Part shown: one piece after another, positions 40,927 to 51,400 of the stretch | Layout of the letters: every line of letters begins with the position of its first letter | How positions within the stretch are numbered: the first letter of the stretch is position 1 | Origin: Tetraselmis striata | Taxonomy: Eukaryota > Chlorophyta > Chlorodendrophyceae > Chlorodendrales > Chlorodendraceae | Reading direction: 5' to 3' | NCBI GenBank assembly: GCA_006384855.1 | Contig: VCJN01000960.1 | Coordinates: 1 to 64,000, forward strand | Length of the DNA stretch: 64,000 nucleotides | Notes under the pieces: model-generated | What the model was told of the DNA's origin: nothing | Database searches by the model: none | Seen by the model: only the letters and a program-made list of their open reading frames with translations | Translations under genes and position numbers: made by a program

Positions 40927-41441
40927 CAATCATGCAAAAGAGATCTCGAGTGCGCAGAATGCGTACCAAAAACAATAATCAAAAGAATGACACTGAAATT
41001 GACAAATATGCAAAACCAAATGCATGTCCAACTGACTCTGTTGTGTTTGACCAAGCAGAATTCAAGAGACTGAATTATGCCTATGGTCCAGTCACTTTTG
41101 ATGCCTGTGCCTCAGCATATGATGCTGTCTGTTCAGATTATTGCAGTGCTGAAAAACCATTTCTGCAACAAAATATCAAAGGTAAAACTGTGTTCATCAA
41201 TCCAGTGTATGATGACACAGCCCTGCCTATCTTGCAGCATTTTGAGATGCAAAGACAAGAGTCACCTTTTGACACAAGAGGTATTATTGTTATGCCCAGA
41301 TGGTCCTCACAATTAGGACAATCCTGGAAACCACTGCTTTCAAAATATAAGAAAATTCATAGCTACCCGCCTGGAACATATCTGTTTCACACACCCAGTT
41401 CAGCGACTGATACTGAACCTATGGGACCCACTGAGTGGTAG
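40809..41441 (+). CDS. methyltransferase-like domain upstream of protease
   Basis: 211-codon frame, -1 relative to gag with ~118 bases of overlap. Motifs: VVFDQAEFKRLNYAYGPVTF, then DACASAYDAVCSDYCSAEKP, INPVYDD, GIIVMPRWSSQLGQSWKPLL and MGPTEW. I recognise this from Ty3/gypsy polyproteins of algae, where it resembles the phage Dam-type N6-adenine methyltransferase fold (FDxCA ... NPPY ... P.W). Here the NPPY-like catalytic motif reads NPVYDD, so activity is doubtful. It ends at a single TAG (41439) that is in frame with the protease/RT frame downstream. Function in the element is unknown. Confidence 0.5.
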   Translation: MFLCSFTPRCRHRGRDRVQKNVDKNVKDKKMHAKLHAKLTIMQKRSRVRRMRTKNNNQKNDTEIDKYAKPNACPTDSVVFDQAEFKRLNYAYGPVTFDACASAYDAVCSDYCSAEKPFLQQNIKGKTVFINPVYDDTALPILQHFEMQRQESPFDTRGIIVMPRWSSQLGQSWKPLLSKYKKIHSYPPGTYLFHTPSSATDTEPMGPTEW

Positions 41442-44400
41442 GTTGATGTCTACCTGGCTGACTACACTGTTGAGGAACGTTCAGCCCAGGCAATTAATGA
41501 CGTCGTTACCACTGAGGAACTCAAAACCATGCTGGCTGAACAGCAAGGTAAGGAATATAAACCAAAAGCCACAAAGTCCCACCAGTCACGTATGATGACA
41601 GAAAAATGTTTTGTTACCAGCAAGTCTGATCATGACTTACTGCTATTACACCCAACATGTGCTGAATTTAATATAACACCTTCCGTACTGGTTGACAGCG
41701 GTGCTACTTTGAACTTTGCCAGCACCAAGTATGTCAAAGAAAATAAAATACCAACTACACCACTTCAAAACAAAGTAAGAGTTATTCTTGCTGATGGTAG
41801 AATGGTTCTCGCCTCACAAAAAATCACCCTTGAATTAAACATCAACAATTACACAATACCCATTGACTTCACAGTCACACCGTTACAACATAATTTCAAT
41901 CTGGTTTTAGGGATGCAATTCCTGAAACAACACAACCCACATGTTGATTGGGAATCTGGTCTGATGACATTTTCCACAGGACTAAAAGTCCAATGCCAAA
42001 CAGAGCCCCGCCAGGCTAATGTCAGAATGGTTCATGCTAATGCCATGGCCAGAGAGATTGCCAAGCATGATCCTGACACAGTTTATTTCTGCGCCATTGT
42101 TAAACAATACAATGCCACCAAAGAGAATGATGAGCTCGATATTGATGATGAGATAAATACAATTGACACTGACCAGTCTGCAGCTTATACCGCTCAGATC
42201 AGAGACTTATTGCGAAAGCATAAACCAATATGCTCTCCGCTTGACAACCTTCCACAATTACGCCCTGGTCTTGATCATGAGATCCCTCTTGTTCCTGATG
42301 CTCAAGTTCCTGCAGGAAAAATATACAGATTATCACCTGCAGAATTAGAGGAACTAAGAACACAACTGAATTCTTTTCTTGAGAAACAGTTTATACAGGA
42401 GTCCTTCTCTCCATATGCAGCTCCTGTTCTCTTCGCCCGCAAGGCCAATGGCGGTCTGCGCATGTGCATTGACTACCGTCAATTGAATAAGTACACCAAA
42501 AAGGTCGAGTTCCCTGTTCCACCTGCTGATGCATTACTTGATATGCTATCTGGTGCTACTGTCTATTCAGCTCTTGATCTCGCCTTAGGTTATCACCAAC
42601 TCCGGATTAATCCACCTGATGTTCCTAAGACAGCGTTCCGAACTGTCTATGGCCAATTCGAGTGGCTAGTAATGCCATTTGGACTCACCAGTGCTCCCTC
42701 CTCTTTTCAACGCCTGATGACATCTATACTCCAGCCACACAAGCATACCTTTATACTTGTATACCTGGATGATGTCTTGAGGAACATTTGCAACATTTGG
42801 ACACAGCTCTTACTATGCTCGAGTCTAATGACATTAGACTACGATTACAGAAATGCTGGTTTGCCAAGAATGAACTAGAATACCTTGGACATATGGTATC
42901 ACACGCTGGCCTAAGACCCTCGCCTAATAAAATCAAGGCTGTTCAGGATTGGCCCAGGCCTAAGAACGTTCAGAATGTCCAACAATATCTTGGTTTCTGC
43001 AATTTTTACCGACGCTATGTGCGCAATTATTCTGCTATTGCAGCACCGTTATATGCCCTCACAAGAAAGGATAAAATATTTGATTGGACAGTTGAATGCC
43101 AAGCTGCATTTGTAAAACTGAAGCAAGCCTTGTGCCAGTCCCCAGTGCTGGCAAGCCCTATCACCGGCAAAGATGCTGAGTTTGTAGTGGCTACTGACGC
43201 CAGCAAATATGCCTTAGGTGCAGTTCTGCTCCAGGCTAATGCTGATGGCCACTTACACCCCTGCAGCTATTATGCAAAGACAATGCAGGCTGCACAAACA
43301 AATTATCCCACCTATGACCAAGAACTCTTGGGTGTGGTATGTGCTCTGAAAGAATGGCGCTGCTACTTGGAAGGCAGTCGCCGTATTACAGTTATAACTG
43401 ACCATGCCACATTGAGGCATTTGCCTACACAGGAAGGACTAGGCAGACGCCATGCCCTATGGTTACATGAAATTTCACCATACATGGCAGTCAACCCACA
43501 GACTAATGAACCTGTGTTGCAGATATTATATCGCAAAGGCGCTGACAATGAGGCTGATGCTCTCTCTCGCCGCCCTGACTTGCATTATGCATTGACTGAA
43601 TATGAAAACCAGCTGGTCGAAGCTGACCTTGAACAAATGCAGGACTATTTGTCAGCAATGTCCGCCTTGCAGATTGACAGCAAGCTAATCAACAAGATCA
43701 AAGCTGCCTACATCACTGATGTTGCCTACAGTCATGGACGCACCCCCAACGGTGTGCGACAAGATGAGACTGATGGTCTCTACTACATGGCAGATAAGGT
43801 CTGTATACCCAATGATTCTGAACTGAGAAAACTCATCATTGAGGAGTATCATGTTGGTAATGGACATCCCAACCATACCCGCACTCTTGCCAACATACTG
43901 CGTATGTTTTGGTGGCCACGTATGAATACCACAGTCAAGCATTACTGCAAACACTGTGATACTTGCGTTAGAATCAAAGCAGCTACCACCAAGCCTCATG
44001 GTTCTTTATTTCCCTTGCCAAAGGCAACCAAGTCTTGGGAGATAATCTCAATGGATTTTATAACCAACTTACCTGAGGTGGATGGCTACGATGCTATTGC
44101 TACGTTTGTTGATACATTCACCAAACAGTCACATTTTGTGCCATGCAATATTAAGATTGATGCGACACAGCTGGCCAGATTATATTTGGACAATATTTAC
44201 AGACACCATGGTCTCAGCAGATGTATCATCTCTGACAGAGATCCCAGGTTCACTTCAGTGTTCTGGAAATCATTGTTTACAGCTCTACAAACTAAGCTAA
44301 ATATTTCCAGCGCTTATCACCCGCAAACTGACGGTCAAACTGAACGCACCCACAGAACTATTGAGCAAATATTACGTGCGTTTGTTCACAAGCAACATGA

Positions 44401-45181
44401 CTCTTGGTTAAGTCATTTGGCTCTTGCTGAATTTTCTTACAACAATTCAGTCCATTCAGCAACACATTATGCCCCTTTTGAGGCAATTTATGGCATGATG
44501 CCACTGACACCACCTGATCTGATTGCTACTGCCAACCAAGATGCACGCAACACAGTTGCAAATATTCAAGATATTCACATGTTAATTACTGAGCAACTGA
44601 AGCTTGCTGATGAATATCAAAAGGTCTATGCCGACCGCAAAACCAGCCCTGTTGAGTTCGCAGAAGGAGACAAAGTCTGGCTCTCAACGGAGCACTTGCT
44701 CATACGCAACCAGCCGGCGCGCAAGTTCCGACAGCGCTACATCGGCCCCTACCCGGTCACAGCCAAGATCTCCAGCCAGGCGTATCGTCTGCGCCTGCCA
44801 CCAACGTTCGACTGCCACAATGTGTTTCACATCAGTCGACTGCGCCAGTGCGTCAACCCAGATGCACAGCCCGATACAATACCGTCCAGTGTGGAGCCCC
44901 CTGTCGACGAGTTCGTCGTTGAACGCGTGCTCGATTTCTCTATCGAGCGCCGCGAGGATCTGTACAAGCGAGGACTCTGCCTCGTCTTTCTGGTGCGTTG
45001 GCTGAACTACGACTCAAGTCATGACAGCTGGGAACCATACAGCGCGCTGCGACGTGTCGAGGCGCTACACGATTTCGCGAAGACGAGCCGACATCTGCAA
45101 GACACGCTACGCTCAAAGGAATACGCCAACCTGCGAGCGCGCCACCCGTCACGTTTTCCAGAGTCCATCCCGGAGCGTTGA
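41442..45181 (+). pseudogene. pol: protease, RT, RNase H, integrase, chromodomain
   Basis: First half 41529-42878, second half 42788-45181 in another frame. Protease LVDSGATLNF near 41690. RT from LRPGLDHEIPL (42262) through CIDYRQLNKYT, TAFRTVYGQFEWLVMPFGLT to the catalytic YLDD at 42762. Right after YLDDVL about 20 bases are missing compared with relatives (the IFSxT stretch), shifting the frame before EEHLQHLDTAL. RNase H VATDASKYALG (43190). Integrase zinc region HPNHT...CKHCDTC (43870-43970), catalytic core with MDF near 44055, SDRDPRF near 44235 and the Glu of GQTERTH near 44340; GPYPV module; chromodomain VVERVLDFSIE...VRWLNYDSSHDSWEPY at 44915-45090. The chromodomain probably directs integration to heterochromatin. 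Confidence 0.9.
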
Positions 45182-45289
45182 CACCTACTGCTGCTGTTGC
45201 TGTTGCTATATCACGCTTCCACCGCCAACCGACATCTGGGCCAGGCCTTCGGCGACGCGAAAAGACACTTTCCAGTTCGTCATTTATCA

Positions 45290-45301
45290 GAGGGGTGGGA
45301 A
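45290..45301 (+). other. polypurine tract
   Basis: AGAGGGGTGGGAA immediately before the 3' LTR; primes plus-strand DNA synthesis in LTR elements. Confidence 0.75.
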
Positions 45302-45652
45302 TGTTAGGGTTGCGCCTAGCGACTACCCTAATACCACCTGCGACGTTTTATGGCCAAGTAATCTTACTGTTGTACAGCTGATATTTCAGCACGCGTATTA
45401 TGTACTGGTACGGCCACAACCAGGCGCCAGTAATAAATATTCCTTGTAACATAAATACAGTACGCGCTACAACTCCTAATCATCAGGATAGCGCTACTAG
45501 CTGCCTGTCCGCGGTGCCCAGTTGCACCGCTATAGGATAATTATCCAATGCCACCAGCATGTTGTAAGAGATAACATTCAGCAACCAACTCAATTCGCCA
45601 AACGCTACGAGTAAGAGTCTTGTTTCACTAAGTACTGCCACGAGTACTTACA
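45302..45652 (+). repeat. 3' LTR
   Basis: 351 bp, 349 of 351 positions identical to the 5' LTR; followed by the GCTCC duplication. Confidence 0.95.
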
Positions 45653-45830
45653 GCTCCCCGCGCCTCATCGTTGAGCTACCCGTACCCAAAGCAAAACAGG
45701 GAACCTCATGGACACGCACGGTATTATTCTTTCCGTACTCTACATCCGTTCCGCGGCGAATATTTTGGTTGAACGCCTTAGTCGCGAGATTGACCGCGGC
45801 GACTGGTCTAGGGCTTGGTCTAGGTCGTAA
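45653..45830 (+). pseudogene. DIRS-like element, segment 3 (end of RNase H)
   Basis: Directly after the Ty3 element the interrupted RNase H frame resumes: LMDTHGIILSVLYIRSAANI and LSREIDRGDWSRAW, ending at a TAA (45828). YIRSAANxxxxxLSRExDxxDW is the conserved C-terminal block of DIRS RNase H. No tyrosine recombinase is recognisable further on. Confidence 0.85.
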
Positions 45831-46929
45831 ATGACCTCACTTCGATAATGCCCTATGTGTATGGTCAATAGTGCTTATACCAAGGGTGTTGTGGTATGAG
45901 TACAGGGGCTGTGGTAGTTTCCCATGCCTAATTGTGCACACGAGTGGCGTAATTTGTGGTTTTGAAGCGCTGGCTCAAGGTAGTGAGAAGCCTTGCTTTT
46001 GCCCGAATGAAAGTCTTGACGGCAACAGCTACCACACGTGGCAATATGGAGTGTATCGCGCTATCGCGGCATTTCCTCCCAGCCGTACGATCCTGAGTAA
46101 CACGCATGCACGCGCGCACGGTCTCAGTAGTGTAGCCGCGCATGGGCATGTGGATCAAAGTCGCAAACCCCATACTTATGTGGAGCGGTGTAGATAGGAT
46201 TTACGACCGCGCATGGGCGCCCACTTCGAGCAAACACCGTAATGTAAGGCAGAAATTATCATTCGTCAACGAAACGCGCGCGCGGTATGTGCCCACTGTA
46301 TAGGAACCGCGGGACCCGCCGATACAACCGGGCCTTTCTCCGACGGTCCAGCACCCGCAGCTAACCCCAAGTTACGATTCGCAAATAAACGATATCGCGC
46401 GGGATGCGCATTTCGCTCTCGAACGCGCAATACGTCCGCTGCGGCCTCCTTCTCCAGCCACTCATCGTCATAACAATACCCAGCAGCTCGCGTCTGGAGA
46501 CGTGAATGCCGGGCCCGGCGGCCTGAGCGCTGCGCCATAACTGCAACAGTTGCTCCTGGCTTCAGGGATGGCCGGCCCGCCGGCTGCTAAGCCCGAAGCC
46601 CCTACGGCCAGAAGACCGCCGATGTCGGGGCGCAGCCCGAAGCCCCGCGCTGTCCACCCCGCGGGTCATGTGCCCGCCCAGGAGCCGAACAAAGCTGCAC
46701 TAGCCCAGCCGGTCTCCCCCAACGGCGAGGGCAGCCCGTAGGGCCGCTAGCGCGACGCTCCCAGCCCGCCTTCGCGCGCCGGGTGTTGTGCTTGCCAAGA
46801 GGCCTCCGCGCCCCACGCCCCTCAAGATCCCCGGCAGCGACGCGCAGGAGCTGTGCGCCGAGGAATCAAGCCGGAGGAGGGGCATGCTCGGGGCAATCGC
46901 CCGCCATTATGTCGTCACCTGGCTTCACA
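45831..46929. other. no assignable gene
   Basis: Short frames only. A minus-strand stretch (46266-46546) reads as coding-like in two frames (for example GPGIHVSRRELLGIVMTMSG), perhaps an eroded transposon, but it matches nothing I can name. Confidence 0.4.
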
Positions 46930-47045
46930 TGTCGCCAAGTACATTCCTTGTCCGCTCGCCGGTTGAGCGGTCGTCTCGTATGCGAGAAGTCCCGGGATCG
47001 ATTCCTAGTTGATGTATTTCGGCAATATCGTCCCGCGTTGCCTGG
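46930..47045 (+). repeat. possible tRNA-derived SINE fragment
   Basis: A tRNA-like D arm (GCTC GCCGGTT GAGC) is followed 30 bases later by GGATCGATTCC, one base from the pol III B box GGTTCGANTCC. The anticodon and acceptor stems do not pair well, so it is not a functional tRNA. Confidence 0.3.
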
Positions 47046-47502
47046 GTTTAACCAGTTGATGCATTAGTCCTTCGGGGTTCAAATGAGGCAAGGGTCTTAA
47101 GGGCTATGCCAGACCCACGACTGCAATTGGCGCAATGAGAGGCCTAGGTCAAGTGAGGGGCGGCTTCAGCCGAGCGATGTCCCGAGGCGAACTTTATGTC
47201 GTCACCCGGTGGCTTCTAACGAGGAAATACGCTCCAATGGAAGGAAGGGGAGTCCGGTCGGAGGAATGAGCTCCTACAACGTTTCTCCGACCATTCATAG
47301 GAGGGAAAATGAGATCACCGACGAATGATATTAAAAACTGAAAAGGGCGCGGCGACCGTTTCCCTACAGTCGGATAATCCGGAAGAATCCGTAGGATTTC
47401 TACATTGTAGTTTCAAGGACGAATGATAACTTCTGCATAAGTACTGTGTTCACGTGAATTAATCTTGGCCCAGCAACTACCGTACCGTACCCGTACAGGC
47501 CT
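47046..47502. other. no gene seen
   Basis: Non-coding; no repeats recognised apart from GTCGGAGGAATG/CTCCGACCATTC-like small palindromes near 47270. Confidence 0.5.
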
Positions 47503-47608
47503 CATGCGGGATGCGGGCGGCCGCTTTTCGGCGGCTTGATGTTTTGATTTTCTAGTACTACTTTTAGCAGTAGGTGGATTTGTTACTGCCCTTTTTGTAA
47601 TTCACACA
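47503..47608 (+). repeat. terminal fragment of the dispersed element of 1-425
   Basis: CATGCGGGATGCGGG... through TTGATTTTCTAGTACTACTT to GTAATTCACAC; matches 4092-3988 (inverse) and 345-431. Confidence 0.8.
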
Positions 47609-48440
47609 GGTACTTCGAAAAGAGTATAGAGGTTCCTTAAAATCCTCAAGACCCGTCGACGGCTTGCGGGGATGATTGCTTGAAGCAGGTTGTCCCCTCA
47701 TTGTTGTGGGGCTGCCAAACAAACGTAGCAATATAGACCACGAGGTCGGTGCCGAACCACCGCCCAAAACGCCGGCAGGGCCAGTGTCACAGGCGCCCCC
47801 TCGCGTGGAGGCCGACAGGATGGCCGACGAGGTGCGCGCCGTCGCTGCATATAGTGGGCGGCTCTTTCTGCCAGTTTGAGAACGAATAAATAGCAGGACG
47901 AATGCACCGCCGTCGGGCGTGCGTCGCGGCGGTAGTGGTAGGGTCAATGACCGCTCTCAGAGCAGCGCTGCCGCTGGCCGTGGCGACGGTGGTGGTGGCG
48001 GTGGTTGCTGTCCTGAGACGAGGGACGAGGGGCTATGGGAGGTAACGACTTGGGCGGGACGGGGCCACTCGGGTGCTGGCGCGCCAGCTCGGCAGCTGCC
48101 CGTCACGTGGGGACCGAGAGGGCTGCCCAAGAGGGCCAAGCGCGGCGCGGCGTAGTGTGCGCGCTGCCCAGCGCCGCCCAGTATCACCACCTTCGTATCC
48201 CGAGCTCGCGCTGCCTGTCCTGACCTCGATTGGCCTGGTTGTGCCTGCTGGGCGCTGGCGGAAGAGGGCTCACGTTGTACTCGCGAGCTCGACGGCGGAC
48301 GGGGGAGGAGCAGGACGGGGGTGGGGGGGGGGGGGGGGGGGGGTGAAGAAGGGCGGGGGCGCAAGGGGGGTGGGGTGCGGGTGGGGGTGGGGGACGAGCG
48401 CGGCTGAAACGCTACTGCCTGTGGTGCCTCCGCGTGGCAG
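47609..48440. other. upstream region of the acidic RIIa protein gene
   Basis: Should contain the 5' exon(s) and promoter of the following gene, which I could not identify with confidence. A short ATG frame at 47947 is out of phase with exon a. A 23-base G-run is at 48320-48343. Confidence 0.4.
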
Positions 48441-51400
48441 GGCGCCTCCAAGGCGCGCAAGTCGCCCGGCAAGATCGCGGGCCTGGTAGGGCGGTGGGAG
48501 CAGCTGAGCGCTGGCGGCAGCAACGCCGGCGGCGCGTCGTCCCCTAAGCCGCAGCAGCCGGTGCGGACGTCGTTCCGCCGCGACGACCCGCCTGCCACCC
48601 CGCCCGCGGAGCTGCCCAAGGTCAGCCCGGTACGGCCCTGCTAGCGAGCCCCGCCCAGCCCTGACCTGTGTGCACCAGCCAGATGCGGCAGAGGGAGATG
48701 AGCTCCCCCTGAAGCTCCTCCGATGGCCACACCACCTGCTCTCCCCACCCGCTATCCCCTACCTCCGCTCAAGGTTGCCGGCCGGCTGGTGGCCACAGGC
48801 GGCGGACTATGAAGAGAGCGTATCCTCTGAGGACGCCAGAGGTGGCGGCGGCAGCAGTGGTGGCGGCGATGCCGATAGTGGTGGCGGAAAGGCGCCCGCA
48901 GAGCTGCTTGACCTTGAGCGTGATGACGGCGACATGCTGCCGCCGCACCTGCGCGCCGCCGCCAGTGTGGGCGAGGATTTCTCCGCCGACATGAGCCCGG
49001 TACGGTCGGTAGCGGAGCAGCGGCGCATGGTGGCGTCCGGCTTGGCTCACGCCAGCCCGGACCTGGTGGACCTGGACGACAGCAGCGAGGAGGAGGGGCT
49101 GGCGGAGGAGGTGGAGATGGATGCCTTACACGGCATGGCATTGAGTCCACTGAGGGGGGATGAGGCTGTCAGACGAGTGGGGCTAGAGGAGAAGGAGGGC
49201 AGCATCATTGACCTGGAGGGCGAGGAGGGGGAGCTGGTGGCGGAGGATGAGGCGGAAGGCGGCCTGGCCGGCATGACGATGAGCCCGCTGAGGGGGGATG
49301 AGGCTGTCAGACGAGTGGGGCTGGAGGAGCAGGAGGGCAGCATCATTGACCTGGAGAGCGAGGAGGGGAAGCTGGCGGCGGAGGATGAGGCAGAGGGCGG
49401 CCTGGCCGGCATGACGATGAGCCCGCTGAGGGCGGAGGAGGCCGGCGGGAGAGTGGGGCTGGAGGAGCAGGAGGGCGGCATTATTGACCTGGAGAGCAAG
49501 GAGGGGGAACTGGCGGCGGAGGATGAGGCGGAAGGCGGCCTGGCCGGCATGACGATGAGCCCGCTGAGGGGGGAGGAGGCCGGCGGGCGACTGGGGCTGG
49601 AGGAGCAGGAGGGCAGCATCATTGACCTGGAGAGCGAGGAGGGGGAGCTGGCGGCGGAGGATGAGGCGGAGGGCGGCCTGGCCGGCATAACGATGAGCCC
49701 GCTGAGGGGGGAGGAGGCCGGTGGGAGAGTGGGGCTCGATGTGGAAGCGGGCGGGCTGGTGGATCTGGACGCGGCGGAGGAGCTGCTGGCGGAGCTGTCG
49801 CCCGGCGCGACCGGCGCGCTGGACAGCAGCTTGGACGTGGGGCGGGCGGGGCTGGGTGCGGTGGCGCGCTGGGCGGGCGGCGAGGGCCTGGAGGCGGAGG
49901 AGGAGATCGTGTTCTACGAGGACGACGAGGGGGGCGGGGACGAGGGCGCAGAGTGGGGGGCCGAGGAGGGCGAGGAGGAGCTGGAGCTGGATACGGAGCT
50001 GGCGGCCAGCGCGCATCGCATGCCGGCGGGTGGTGGCTACGGTGAGCGCCCTGAGGCCCTGGTGCCCCCCCCCCCCCCCCCCCCTCCCCCCACACACACA
50101 TAGACACACACACACACACCTAAACCCAACACCCGATTACCTAAAGCTCTGACAGGGCAGCCTTTGCCTCACATTACTTAAAGCATATGCATGCGCACAC
50201 AGACATATGCATATGTGATCAACACATATTTAATGTTGATGTGGTAAGCGGTTGGACATGCGCTTTTTAGTACTGTTTTATACCCCGGCTCGAATGCCTG
50301 CCATGTGAGGTATGAATATGCCCGCTGCCCACTGCCTGTTGTCATACACTTTGCTTCTTCCCTTCACGGTTCAATGAGTATTGTGTGCGGGTGCTGGTGG
50401 TCAGTTGTGGCAGGATGTGGTACATATTTTGAATATCAACGATAACATGCCGTATGTGAGGCCCTCCATCACAATGTAATTCCCTGGCCCCGGCATGTAC
50501 TGCAATACTGCCGCCATAGAAGTGAGGACTGATTGCCAGATATTGACCACCACCTCCCTCCCTCTTTATGCGCAATAATGCCTACAGCTTTGATGGCGTA
50601 CGGCTGGAAATGAACGATGTACTGTGCACTGTCCTGATCGGCGGGTATAATCCGCAATCAGACCATGTAACGTCTTGCGCTGCAGGTGGCTATGCGGACG
50701 AGGAGTTTCCGGTCGAGGAGGAGGAGGAGGAGGAGGAGGAGGAGGAGGAGGAGGAGGAGGGCGGCTTTGTGCGTGTGGAGGTGCCGGCCAGGCGCCCCGG
50801 GCAGGGCCCTGTGCAGCACGGCAGCATGCTGGCGGCCGCGGGCGACGAGGAATTTGACGTTAGCGAGGAGGAGGAGGAGGAGGGGGGGATCGAGGAGGCG
50901 ATGCTGGGCGCTGGGGAGGAGGAAGAGATGGAAAAGGAGGAGGTGGAGCGGGGGCTGGCGGCGGTGAATCCGGCTGCGGACAGCTCGGGCCAGGAGCTGG
51001 CGGCGGCAGGCGACGAGGAGTTTGATGTGAGTGAGGATGAGGAGGATGAGGAGGAGCGGGGGCTGGCGGCGGTGGAGCCGGCTGCGGGCAGCTTGCGCCA
51101 GGAGCTGGCAGCGGCGGCGGCGTATGCAGACGAGGAGTTTGACGTGGAGGATGAGGAAGACGCTGAGGTGGAGGCGTACGCGGCGGGGGAGCTGCTGCCA
51201 GGAGAGGTGAGTCAGCGCCCCCCCCCCCTCCCCCCCCCCCCACCCCCCCTCCCCCTCCCCCCCCCAACAGCCCCCCTTGTCCCCCAAGCTTAGTTGGCGC
51301 GCCGCCAAGGGCCCGGGTCCAGCGCTCAAACTGGCGGCCGCCCCCCAATTGCTGTGCGCCGAAGTTGTGTGACGGAGCCTTGCGATGCCTTTTGTAATAC

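Larger units (their letters stand above)
39255..45652 (+). mobile_element. Ty3/gypsy chromovirus-type LTR retrotransposon, 6398 bp
   Basis: Complete insertion: 351-bp LTRs (TGTTAG...ACTTACA), 5-bp duplication GCTCC, Gag with zinc knuckle, a methyltransferase-like domain, protease, RT, RNase H, integrase and a C-terminal chromodomain, then a polypurine tract (AGAGGGGTGGGAA) just before the 3' LTR. LTRs differ at two positions only, so the insertion is recent, yet the reading frames carry two frameshifts in Gag, TGA and TAG stops, and a small deletion in RT. It therefore could not move on its own. It sits in the RNase H region of the DIRS element. Confidence 0.93.

Noticed and set aside
46940-47030. 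tRNA gene
   Set aside because: Good D arm and near-B box, but anticodon and acceptor stems do not form; kept only as a possible SINE trace.
47947-48041. ATG with hydrophobic stretch as first exon of the RIIa gene
   Set aside because: Ends in the wrong phase for exon 48441-48620 and would place a membrane anchor on an apparently cytoplasmic scaffold.
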